64,000 nucleotides of DNA from Hyphomicrobiales bacterium (lineage in GTDB: Bacteria > Pseudomonadota > Alphaproteobacteria > Rhizobiales > Beijerinckiaceae). Under the pieces are notes generated by a model that did no database searches, was not told where the DNA came from, and saw nothing but the letters and a program-made list of their open reading frames with translations. Shown here piece by piece: positions 18,201 through 25,708 of this stretch (the stretch's first letter is position 1; each line of letters begins with the position of its first letter). The DNA lies in the NCBI GenBank assembly GCA_027484605.1, contig JAIXSR010000041.1, forward strand, positions 1 to 64,000, written 5' to 3'. The translations under genes and the position numbers were made by a program.

Positions 18201-18752
18201 GCCGTCATCGCTCTCGATCGGGCGCATGCCGCGGCCACCGCCACCCCAGCTGGCCTTGAGCATGACCGGATACCCGATCTCGGCTGCAAGCCGCCTGATC
18301 TCGGCCGGATCGTCCGGCAGCGGCGGTGTTGCCGGCATGACCGGCACTTCGACGGATTGCGCCAGATTGCGCGCATCGACCTTGTTGCCGAGCTGGCGCA
18401 AGGTTTCGGGCGACGGCCCGATGAAGATGATGCCGGCCTCGGCACAGGCCTCGGCGAATTCGGGGCTTTCCGACAGGAAGCCGTAGCCGGGATGGATCGC
18501 GTCGGCGCCGGCTTCCCGCGCCACGCGGATCACCTCGGCAATGGAGAGATAGGCTTCAAGCGGCCCGAGCGGCTTCGCCAGATGCGGACCACGGCCGACG
18601 AGATAGGCCTCGTCCGCCTTGAAGCGGTGGAGGGCGAGTTTGTCCTCCTCGGCATAGATGGCGATGGTCCGGATGCCGAGTTCGGTGGCGGCCCGGAAAA
18701 CCCGGATCGCAATTTCGCTGCGGTTGGCGACGAGAAGACGACGGATCGGCAT
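15279..18752 (-). CDS. pyc: Pyruvate carboxylase
   Basis: A 1157-residue single-chain pyruvate carboxylase making oxaloacetate from pyruvate and bicarbonate. Domains in order: biotin carboxylase/ATP-grasp (MPIRRLLVANRSEIAIRV; ASWGGGGRGMRP; FIEVNPRIQVEHTVTE), a carboxyltransferase TIM barrel from about 540 (ITDTTMRDGHQS; GLKDMAGLLKP; HFHTHDTSG), and a C-terminal biotinyl domain (LTLEAMKMETAI, biotin on the Lys of AMKM). Length equals the family norm. Start 18752 has GGGGAG 6 bases upstream. It is the anaplerotic step for growth on sugars and three-carbon acids. Confidence 0.97.
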   Translation of the reverse strand: MPIRRLLVANRSEIAIRVFRAATELGIRTIAIYAEEDKLALHRFKADEAYLVGRGPHLAKPLGPLEAYLSIAEVIRVAREAGADAIHPGYGFLSESPEFAEACAEAGIIFIGPSPETLRQLGNKVDARNLAQSVEVPVMPATPPLPDDPAEIRRLAAEIGYPVMLKASWGGGGRGMRPIESDDGLLDAVFTATREARAAFGKDEVYLEKLVRRARHVEVQILGDRHGNLVHLFERDCSIQRRNQKVIERAPAPYLDEATRQALCAAALRIGRATEYVAAGTVEFLLDAETGKFYFIEVNPRIQVEHTVTEVVTGLDIVKAQIRILEGHAIGARDAEGTLKTGIPEQPGIRLEGHALQCRITTENPENNFIPDYGRITAYRGAMGFGIRIDGGTAYSGAIVTRYYDPMLEKVTAWAATPREAVMRMNRALREYRIRGVATNLTFLEAVLAHPKFLANEYTTRFIDETPELFRQERRKDRATKLLTYIADVSVNGHPETRDRPRPPADARVPVPPVFPGEVVFGTRQKLDQLGPRGFAEWIRGERRVLITDTTMRDGHQSLLATRMRTFDIAAVAPAYAQALPQLFSLECWGGATFDVAMRFLQEDPWERLRLVRERVPNILTQMLLRGANGVGYTNYPDNVVRDFVDRAAEAGMDVFRIFDCLNWVENMRVSIDAVLRSGKLAEGAICYTGDILDPARAKYPIKYYVDLARQLEKAGCHILGLKDMAGLLKPAAARILIKALKEEIGLPIHFHTHDTSGIAAASILAAVDAGVDIVDCAMDAMSGTTSQPCLGSIVEALAMTTRGTGLDPEAIRQISFYWEAVRTQYAAFESDLKCGASEVYLHEMPGGQFTNLKEQARSLGLETRWHEVAKAYRAANDLFGDIVKVTPSSKVVGDLALMMVSQGLTPADILDPAREVAFPASVIEMLRGDLGQPPGGWPPALQKKALKAEKPITVRPGSLLEPKDLDAAKAEVEAKIGRPVNDDELASYLMYPKVFVDFATLQERYGPVSVLPTRTYFYGMKPDDDATIEIERGKTLVVRLQTIGATDEEGQVKVFFELNGQPRIIKVPNRSAAAKVMARRKAEDGNARHVSAPMPGSVSSVAVEAGQTVKAGDILLTLEAMKMETAIHAASDGKIAELLVKPHGQVDAKDLLIVMA

Positions 18753-18907
18753 GAGCAACTCCCCGGGGACGCGCAGCATGATTGCGCGTTTTTTGCAGCG
18801 CGTCATGCCTCTTCACCAAGGAAAGGGGCGGAGTCGACCCGGTCAGCCTTGCGGATTCCGCATGTGATGCATGCTGAAATCCGATAACGGGCCCGGAAAA
18901 TCCGGGG

Positions 18908-20092
18908 TCAGATCACGTTCCGCTCCAGCAGCGGGCGGTTCTCGACCAGCCGCGCGAAGCCGAGATCGGCGAGATCCAGGCTGCGATAGGCCCCCTCGAC
19001 AATCAGTTCCGCCAGCCCGCGCCCGACCGCCGGGGATTGCTGCAGGCCATGGCCGGAAAAGCCGCAGGCGAGATAGCCATTCGCAAGATCGCCCAGACGT
19101 CCGACCACGGCATTGTGGTCGAGCAGGTTCATGTCGTAATGGCCGGCCCAGGCCCGCCCCGGGCGGATGGCCTCGAAGGCGGGGATGCGCGTCGCCAGGG
19201 CGGGCCAGATCACCTCCTCGAAAATCGGCCAGTCCACGTCGAAATCATGGGCGAAATCGACCGGCTCGGGCTCATCCGGGGAATAGCCGGTGATGAACCC
19301 GGTACCTTCCGGCCGCCACCAGACGCCGGTCGTATCGATGATCAGCGGATGAGCCGGGAATTCGCCCTTGGCCGCGAAAGAGAAGACCGAGCGCTTCTTG
19401 GCATAGACGGGCACCGGGAAGCCGGCCTTCTCGCAGAGCCCGCGCGCGCCGGAGGCGCCGGCTGCATTGACGAAGGCACCGCAGGCGAGGGTCTCGCCGG
19501 AATCGAGCGTCACCGCATCGATCCGGCCCGCCTTCCCCTGCAGGTCAACAACCCGGGCCTGCCGGTATTCCACACCGGCGGCGCGGGCGGCCTTGCGGAA
19601 AGCCTGCATCAGGCCGTAGCCATCGAACCAGCCCTCGCCGGCAAGGCCGAGCGAGCCAAGGGCGACATCCTCGGTCGAGAGATAGGGGAATCCGGCCTGC
19701 AATTCCGCCGGATCGAGCAGGGCAATCCGGGCGCCGAGCCGGGTCTGGTCGGCATTGTTGGCCCCGAAGACGTCGCGGGCCGATTCAGCGCCGAGATAGA
19801 GATAGCCACCTTCATGCAGGCCGATTTCCGGCTTTTCGCCCGCAACGGCCAGCCTGTCGCCGATCTCGCGCAGGAAGCCGATGCCATAGAGCGAGATGGC
19901 GATGTTCACGGGCTGCGAGAATTGCTGGCGGATCGACCCGGCCGAGAGTGCGGAAGCCGAGAACTGGTAGCTGGGATCAGGCTCGATCACCACGATCCGG
20001 CCACGGAAGCCGGGATGGGTGGCAAGGTGCCAGGCGATGGAGGAGCCGATCACGGCGCCTCCGGCAATCACGATATCGGCTGTGTCCGTCAT
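18908..20092 (-). CDS. FAD-dependent oxidoreductase, DAO family (FOXRED1-like)
   Basis: A 394-residue flavoprotein of the D-amino-acid oxidase fold with the FAD-binding motif IVIAGGAVIGSSIAWHL at about 8-24 and the SIRQQFSQPVNI segment that resembles mitochondrial FOXRED1. The C terminus contains HNAVVGRLGDLANGYLACGFSGHG, the usual family end motif. The substrate (an amine or N-methyl amino acid is likely) is unknown. Start ATG 20092 is used since MTDTADIVIAGG begins the fold. It is divergent from an ALDH7-type aldehyde dehydrogenase 214 bases away, suggesting a joint oxidation route. Confidence 0.85.
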   Translation of the reverse strand: MTDTADIVIAGGAVIGSSIAWHLATHPGFRGRIVVIEPDPSYQFSASALSAGSIRQQFSQPVNIAISLYGIGFLREIGDRLAVAGEKPEIGLHEGGYLYLGAESARDVFGANNADQTRLGARIALLDPAELQAGFPYLSTEDVALGSLGLAGEGWFDGYGLMQAFRKAARAAGVEYRQARVVDLQGKAGRIDAVTLDSGETLACGAFVNAAGASGARGLCEKAGFPVPVYAKKRSVFSFAAKGEFPAHPLIIDTTGVWWRPEGTGFITGYSPDEPEPVDFAHDFDVDWPIFEEVIWPALATRIPAFEAIRPGRAWAGHYDMNLLDHNAVVGRLGDLANGYLACGFSGHGLQQSPAVGRGLAELIVEGAYRSLDLADLGFARLVENRPLLERNVI

Positions 20093-20306
20093 GGAATTTC
20101 CACCCGGTTGGCCCGGGCCGATCAGGATGGCAGGAGATTTCCCGCTTCTTCGCGTGTTTCGCGGCGGTTTCAAAGCGAATTCTCCCTGAGTGCTGCGAAA
20201 AACCGCGAAAGAGGGCATTCCCCTGTCTCGGGGCTTGGTCTAGCGTCGGGCCAAATCGAGGTCTGCCGGCATTGCGGCATCGCGCCGGCCATTCAAGGAA
20301 ATCCGT

Positions 20307-21872
20307 ATGTCCAATTTTCTGGCCCAGGAATTCGCGTCCATGGTCTCCGCCCCGAAGCAGGAAGCGGAGATCCTGCTCGAGGGTTTCGGGCTTCCGGCCG
20401 CGAAGCTCCATGGCGGCACGCTGAAGGTCCGCTCGCCGATCAATGGCGATATGCTGGCCGAGATCGCCGAAAACAGCGCCGAGGATGTCCGGGCCGCGAT
20501 CGGCCGGGCCAGCCAGGCCTTCCTCGCCTGGCGGCAGGTTCCGGCGCCCAGGCGTGGTGAGTTCGTGCGGCTGATCGGCGAGGAACTGCGCAAGGCGAAA
20601 ACCCAGCTTGGCCTCCTCGTCACGCTCGAGGCCGGCAAGATCACCTCGGAAGGCCTCGGCGAAGTCCAGGAGATGATCGATATCTGCGATTTCGCGGTCG
20701 GCCTCTCGCGCCAGCTCTACGGGCTGACCATCGCCACCGAGCGGCCCAACCACCGGATGATGGAAACCTGGCACCCGCTGGGACCGGTCGGGGTGATCAC
20801 GGCCTTCAACTTCCCGGTCGCGGTCTGGGCCTGGAATGCCGCCCTGGCCTTTGTCTGCGGTGACCCGGTGATCTGGAAGCCCTCGGAAAAGACCCCTCTG
20901 ACAGCGTTGGCCGTCGGCGAGATCGTCGCCCGGGCCGCGCGCCGCTTCGAGGAAGAGGGCAACGGCACCATCCCGGCCGGGCTTTCGGAAATCGTGATCG
21001 GTGCCGCCCCTGTGGGCGAGGCCCTCGTGGGCGATGCGCGGGTGCCGCTGGTCTCGGCAACCGGCTCGACGGCGATGGGGCGGAAAGTCGGTCCGAAACT
21101 GGCCGAGCGCTTCGCGCGGGCCCTGCTGGAACTGGGCGGCAACAATGCCGCCATTGTCACGCCGAGCGCCGATCTCGACCTCGCGTTGCGCGGCATTGCC
21201 TTCGCGGCCATGGGCACGGCCGGGCAGCGCTGCACCACTTTGCGGCGCCTGTTCCTGCATCGCTCGATCGCCGATGCGCTGCTTCCCCGGCTGATCAAGG
21301 TCTGGGCTTCGGCGAAGATCGGCGATCCCCGGGTTGCCGGCACGCTGATCGGCCCGCTGATCGACGAGGCCGCCTTCCAGGGCATGGAGCGGGCGCTGGC
21401 CGAGGCAAGGGCCCTGGGCGCCACCGTCCATGGCGGCGGCCGGGCCGAAGGCGTGGCCGGCGGTGTCTATGTGAAGCCCGCGTTGGTGGAAATGGCCGGC
21501 CAGGCCGGACCGATGTTGCACGAGACCTTCGCGCCGATCCTTTATGTCACGCGCTACGACACGATCGAGGAAGCGATCGGGCTGAACAATGCCGTGGGCG
21601 CGGGGCTCTCCTCGTCGATCTTCACCCGCGACATGCGCGAAGCAGAGCTTTTCATGTCAGCGGCTGGCTCGGATTGCGGGATCGCCAATGTGAATATCGG
21701 GCCTTCCGGCGCCGAGATCGGTGGCGCTTTTGGCGGCGAGAAGGAAACCGGCGGCGGGCGCGAGGCAGGCTCCGATTCGTGGAAGGCCTATATGCGCAGG
21801 GCCACGAACACGATCAATTACGGCAACGCCCTGCCTTTGGCACAGGGCGTCAAGTTCGACGTGGAGGGCTGA
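20307..21872 (+). CDS. ALDH7-type aldehyde dehydrogenase (aminoadipate-semialdehyde DH-like)
   Basis: A 521-residue aldehyde dehydrogenase. The catalytic Cys is in GTAGQRCTTLRRL and the Glu in LLELGGNNA; the NAD loop is SATGSTAMGRKV. The C-terminal sequence IGGAFGGEKETGGGREAGSDSWK...RRATNTINY is characteristic of the antiquitin/ALDH7 family, whose bacterial members (AmaB) oxidise L-2-aminoadipate 6-semialdehyde in lysine breakdown. The assignment to that substrate rests on family similarity only. No other lysine-pathway gene is adjacent. Confidence 0.9.
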   Translation: MSNFLAQEFASMVSAPKQEAEILLEGFGLPAAKLHGGTLKVRSPINGDMLAEIAENSAEDVRAAIGRASQAFLAWRQVPAPRRGEFVRLIGEELRKAKTQLGLLVTLEAGKITSEGLGEVQEMIDICDFAVGLSRQLYGLTIATERPNHRMMETWHPLGPVGVITAFNFPVAVWAWNAALAFVCGDPVIWKPSEKTPLTALAVGEIVARAARRFEEEGNGTIPAGLSEIVIGAAPVGEALVGDARVPLVSATGSTAMGRKVGPKLAERFARALLELGGNNAAIVTPSADLDLALRGIAFAAMGTAGQRCTTLRRLFLHRSIADALLPRLIKVWASAKIGDPRVAGTLIGPLIDEAAFQGMERALAEARALGATVHGGGRAEGVAGGVYVKPALVEMAGQAGPMLHETFAPILYVTRYDTIEEAIGLNNAVGAGLSSSIFTRDMREAELFMSAAGSDCGIANVNIGPSGAEIGGAFGGEKETGGGREAGSDSWKAYMRRATNTINYGNALPLAQGVKFDVEG

Positions 21873-21886
21873 TCCGCCCTGCGCGC

Positions 21887-22525
21887 TCAGCTCCGGTTCT
21901 CGCGGGCCTCGAAGATCCAGGCCGCCACCGCGCCATAGATCACATGGCCCGCGAAGCTCATGAAGGACAATTCGCCGCCTTCACCGAGCAGGTAGAAGGA
22001 AAGGCCGCCGAGGGGCGCCATCAGGCCGAGGGCATTGAGCCAGGTGAAGGTGCCCCAGGCGATCGAGTCGCGAAGCCGCTCGTTGCGGTTGAAGAAGCGC
22101 GTTGCGATAAAGAGGCTGACAATGACCCAGAACGCGAAGTGCCAGAGCGTTCCGGCACCCTTGGCGAAGTAATAGGCCACGCCGAGGCTGAAAGTCAGGA
22201 ATACGATGCCATCGAGCGCGAGGCTCCAGTTCTTCAGATGACGCGAGATCACGAAATAGGCGATCGGATAGCCGATGATGCCGACGGCGTAATGCAGGAC
22301 CTCGCGGAGGTAGTAATTCACGGACAGCCCGAAATTGTGCTGGAAGATCGCGTCGATCAGACCGGCCGGCTCGAGTGGATAGCCCAGAACAGCCTTGGTC
22401 AGCACGCGGGCCCAGATTTCCCAGATCAGGAGGCCGACAAGGCCGCCAAGGGCCAGATTCACGATGGTGCGGGTTCCCGGGATGGTGATGGCCCGCGTGG
22501 TGGCTGGCATGGTCGAAGCGTTCAT
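21887..22525 (-). CDS. Multi-pass inner membrane protein, function unknown
   Basis: A 212-residue protein with about five or six hydrophobic segments (starting NLALGGLVGLLIWEIW; later HYAVGIIGYPIAYFVI, FAFWVIVSLFIATRFF, MSFAGHVIYGAVAAWIF). The layout vaguely recalls YagU/DUF1440 proteins, but I cannot confirm the family. ATG 22525 follows GGGGGGA; the frame extends upstream to 22720 as arginine- and proline-rich sequence that looks untranslated. It is convergent with the aldehyde dehydrogenase gene and divergent from the CoA-transferase gene. Confidence 0.7.
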   Translation of the reverse strand: MNASTMPATTRAITIPGTRTIVNLALGGLVGLLIWEIWARVLTKAVLGYPLEPAGLIDAIFQHNFGLSVNYYLREVLHYAVGIIGYPIAYFVISRHLKNWSLALDGIVFLTFSLGVAYYFAKGAGTLWHFAFWVIVSLFIATRFFNRNERLRDSIAWGTFTWLNALGLMAPLGGLSFYLLGEGGELSFMSFAGHVIYGAVAAWIFEARENRS

Positions 22526-22713
22526 GAGTTCCCCCCGTTCCGAGCCCCGATGGCCCGTGCAATCCGTTGTGGTCTTATGCCCGTCCCGGGGCGGAAAGGG
22601 AAAACACGCTTGTTCACGCCTTGGCGAGGCCTGCGTGACATCCCGCTTTCGCAGCCAGCCCCGAGCGTGTTCAAGGCTTGCGGGGGCGCGCGGAGTATGA
22701 TCCTCCTTCAGCC

Positions 22714-23901
22714 ATGACACATGTTTCTTCTTCCCGTCCCCTCGAGGGGCTGCGCGTCCTCGAACTGGCCCGGATCCTGGCCGGGCCGTGGATCGGCCAG
22801 TTGCTGGCTGATCTCGGCGCCGATGTCGTGAAGGTCGAACGCAAGGGCGCCGGCGACGATACGCGCAGCTGGGGCCCGCCTTTCGTCGCGGCGAAAGAAG
22901 GCTTCGATCTCGGCGCGGCCTATTTCCATTCCTGCAATCGCGGCAAGCGCTCGATCGAGGCGGATTTCGAAAATCCCGAGGATATCGCGATGATCCGCCG
23001 GCTGGCGGGGGCCGCCGATGTGGTGGTGGAGAATTTCAAGGTCGGCGGGCTGAAGAAATACGGGCTCGACGCGGATGCGCTGCGGGCGATGAAGCCCGCG
23101 CTGATCTATTGCTCGATCACGGGTTTCGGGCAGGACGGGCCCTATGCGCCCCGCGCCGGCTATGATTTCCTGATCCAGGGCATGGCCGGGGCGATGGACA
23201 TTACCGGCCAGCCGGACGGACAGCCAACCAAGGCCGGCTATGCCACGGCCGATATCTTCACGGGGATGTATGCCACTGTGGCGATCCTCTCGGCCCTGCG
23301 GCGGCGCGATGCCGGCGGCGACGGCGCGCATATCGATTGCGCGCTGCTCGACAGCCAGATCGCGGTTCTCGGCAACCAGGCGATGAATTATCTCGTCGGC
23401 GGCAAGGCGCCCACGCGGCTGGGGAATGCCCATCCGAACATCGTGCCCTACGAGGTTTTCCCGGTGGCCGATGGCTATATCATCATCGCCAGCGGCAATG
23501 ACGGGCAGTATCGCAAGCTCTGCGAGGCGCTCGGCGCCCATGATCTCGCCGGCAACCCCGATTTCGCCACCAATCGTGGTCGTGTCGCGCATCGCGCCAC
23601 GCTGGTCCCCGCCCTTTCCGCCCATACCGCGCGGTTCGGCAAGGCCGAATTGCTGGCAGCGCTGGAGCGCGCCGGCGTGCCGGCCGGGCCGATCAACCGG
23701 CTGGACGAGGTATTCGACGATCCGCAGGTGCTGGCCCGCGGCATGCGAATCGACCTGGCCCGCGCGGAGGCCGAGGCCGGCCATGTTCCCACCGTGCGCA
23801 CGCCGATCCTGATCGATGGCGTGCCGCAGGTCTCGCGCCGTCCCTCCCCGATCCTGGGCGAACATACCCGGGAAGTTCTCGAAGACCCGAACTGGAAATG
23901 A
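22714..23901 (+). CDS. CaiB/BaiF family (class III) CoA-transferase
   Basis: A 395-residue family III CoA-transferase that moves CoA between carboxylic acids. The hallmark N-terminal GLRVLELARILAGPWIGQLLADLGADVVKVE and the catalytic Asp region (HIDCALLDSQIAVLGNQ) are present, together with NAHPNIVPYEVF and GVPAGPINRLDE. The acid substrate cannot be read from sequence. There is no clear ribosome-binding site before ATG 22714. Its stop overlaps the start of the next gene (ATGA), so it is coupled to a thiamine-diphosphate enzyme. Confidence 0.92.
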   Translation: MTHVSSSRPLEGLRVLELARILAGPWIGQLLADLGADVVKVERKGAGDDTRSWGPPFVAAKEGFDLGAAYFHSCNRGKRSIEADFENPEDIAMIRRLAGAADVVVENFKVGGLKKYGLDADALRAMKPALIYCSITGFGQDGPYAPRAGYDFLIQGMAGAMDITGQPDGQPTKAGYATADIFTGMYATVAILSALRRRDAGGDGAHIDCALLDSQIAVLGNQAMNYLVGGKAPTRLGNAHPNIVPYEVFPVADGYIIIASGNDGQYRKLCEALGAHDLAGNPDFATNRGRVAHRATLVPALSAHTARFGKAELLAALERAGVPAGPINRLDEVFDDPQVLARGMRIDLARAEAEAGHVPTVRTPILIDGVPQVSRRPSPILGEHTREVLEDPNWK

Positions 23902-25565
23902 TGACCATGCCGCGTACCGGAGCCCAAATCCTTGTCGATCAACTGGCCAGGCAGCAGGTCACCGACATTTTCTGTGTCCCCGGCGAGAGCTACCTCGCCG
24001 TGCTCGATTCGCTGCATGATGCGGCGATCCGCGTGACTGTCTGCCGGCAGGAAGGTTCGGCCGCGATGATGGCGGATACGGTCGGGCGGCTGACCGGGCG
24101 GCCCGGCATCTGCTTCGTCACGCGCGGGCCAGGTGCGACCAATGCCAGCCCGGGCGTGCATATCGCCCATCAGGATTCCGTGCCGATGATCCTTTTCGTC
24201 GGCCAGATCGAACGCTCGGCCCGGGAGCGCGGCGCGTTCCAGGAACTCGATTACCGCGCTGTCTTCGGCAGCATGACCAAATGGACGACCGAGATCGACG
24301 ATGCCGCGCGCATTCCCGAGATCCTCTCACGTGCCTTCCACGTGGCGATGTCCGGCCGGCCGGGCCCGGTCGTGATCGCGCTGCCGGAGGACATGCTGGT
24401 CGACATGGCCGAGGTGGCCGATGCGCCTTATGTGACACCGGCCGAGACCGCACCGTCGCTCTCCGCCATGGCCGAGCTGCAGAAGCGGCTCTGGGCGGCG
24501 CAATCGCCGGTCATGCTGCTCGGCGGCACGCGCTGGAACGAGGCCGCGATCCGTTCGGTCGTGCGATTCGCCGAGCGTTTCGACATGCCGGTGGCCGTGA
24601 GCTTCCGGCGGCAGATGCTGTTCCCGGCGGATCACCCGAATTTCGGCGGCGATCTCGGCATCGGGCCCAATCCGGCGCTGCTGAAGCGGATCCGCGAGTC
24701 CGACCTGGTGCTGGCGGTGGGGGCGCGGATCGGCGAGATGCCCAGCCAGGGCTATACCCTGTTCGATATTCCGGGCGATGGTGGCCGGCTGGTCCATGTC
24801 CATCCCGGCGCAGAGGAACTCGGCCGCGTCTACGCGCCGGCACAGGCGATCCATGCCGATCCCGCAAGCTTCGCCGCCGCTCTGGAAGGCGTCCATCCGC
24901 CCAGGGATATCGCATGGAAGGGGCAAGCGGCCGAAGCCCATGGCAGCTTCCTCGCCTGGACCACGCCCAAGCCGATTCCCGGCAGGCTCCAGATGGGCGA
25001 GATCATGCTCCATCTGCGGGAGGCCCTGCCGAAAGATGCGATCCTGTGCAACGGCGCCGGCAATTACGCCACCTGGCTGCATCGCTACTACCGGTTCAAC
25101 CAGTACCAGACGCAATCGGCTCCGACTTCCGGCTCGATGGGCTATGGCGTGCCGGCCGCGGTCGGCGCGAAGCGCATCTTCCCGGAACGGACCGTCGTGG
25201 CCTTTGCCGGCGATGGCTGCTTCCTGATGAACGGACAGGATTTCGCCACGGCCGTCCAATATGACCTGCCTGTCATCGTGCTGGTCATCGACAATGGCAT
25301 GTACGGGACAATCCGCATGCATCAGGAGCGGGAATATCCGGGTCGCGTCTCGGCCACCGCGCTCCGGAACCCGGATTTCGCAGCCTATGCGCGGGCTTTC
25401 GGCGGGCATGGCGAACGCGTCGAGACCACGGCGGAATTCGCGCCGGCCTTCGAACGAGCGCGGGCTTCGGGCAAGCCGGCCATCCTGCATTGCCTGATCG
25501 ATCCGGAAGCCATCACGCCAACCACGACGATTGCCGCCTTGCGTGCGCAGTCAGCCAAACGCTGA
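23898..25565 (+). CDS. Thiamine-diphosphate-dependent enzyme, acetolactate-synthase-like
   Basis: A 555-residue ThDP enzyme with the three-domain acetolactate synthase/oxalyl-CoA decarboxylase layout. The catalytic Glu is in VCRQEGSAAMMAD near residue 54; the ThDP/Mg motif is GDGCFLMNGQDFATAVQYDLPVIVLVIDNGMYG, split here by wording, near 440-470 (GDG followed by NN-equivalent DN). It lacks the partner regulatory subunit gene of true acetolactate synthase, and the preceding coupled gene is a CoA-transferase, as in frc-oxc oxalate operons. The central sequence is not clearly oxalyl-CoA decarboxylase, so the substrate is open. Confidence 0.85.
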   Translation: MMTMPRTGAQILVDQLARQQVTDIFCVPGESYLAVLDSLHDAAIRVTVCRQEGSAAMMADTVGRLTGRPGICFVTRGPGATNASPGVHIAHQDSVPMILFVGQIERSARERGAFQELDYRAVFGSMTKWTTEIDDAARIPEILSRAFHVAMSGRPGPVVIALPEDMLVDMAEVADAPYVTPAETAPSLSAMAELQKRLWAAQSPVMLLGGTRWNEAAIRSVVRFAERFDMPVAVSFRRQMLFPADHPNFGGDLGIGPNPALLKRIRESDLVLAVGARIGEMPSQGYTLFDIPGDGGRLVHVHPGAEELGRVYAPAQAIHADPASFAAALEGVHPPRDIAWKGQAAEAHGSFLAWTTPKPIPGRLQMGEIMLHLREALPKDAILCNGAGNYATWLHRYYRFNQYQTQSAPTSGSMGYGVPAAVGAKRIFPERTVVAFAGDGCFLMNGQDFATAVQYDLPVIVLVIDNGMYGTIRMHQEREYPGRVSATALRNPDFAAYARAFGGHGERVETTAEFAPAFERARASGKPAILHCLIDPEAITPTTTIAALRAQSAKR

Positions 25566-25708
25566 CCGGCCGTTTCCGCCCTGCTTCTGCCGGAATCTGC
25601 GCGCATCCCCCCGCATGGCGGGGCCAATAACCTCGCCTTAAGGGCGTGCAGGCAGGATGACGCGCGGGAAGGCCGGCTTTCGGGCCGGCAAGGGAGATCC
25701 GGGACGGG

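Noticed and set aside
13984-18887. Very long plus-strand frames of up to 675 codons antisense to the oxidoreductase and pyruvate carboxylase genes
   Set aside because: They are high-GC antisense shadows without family features, and the minus-strand proteins are full-length conserved enzymes.
23898-25565. Calling the ThDP enzyme ilvB or oxc
   Set aside because: No regulatory subunit gene follows it and oxalyl-CoA-specific features could not be confirmed, so no symbol was given.
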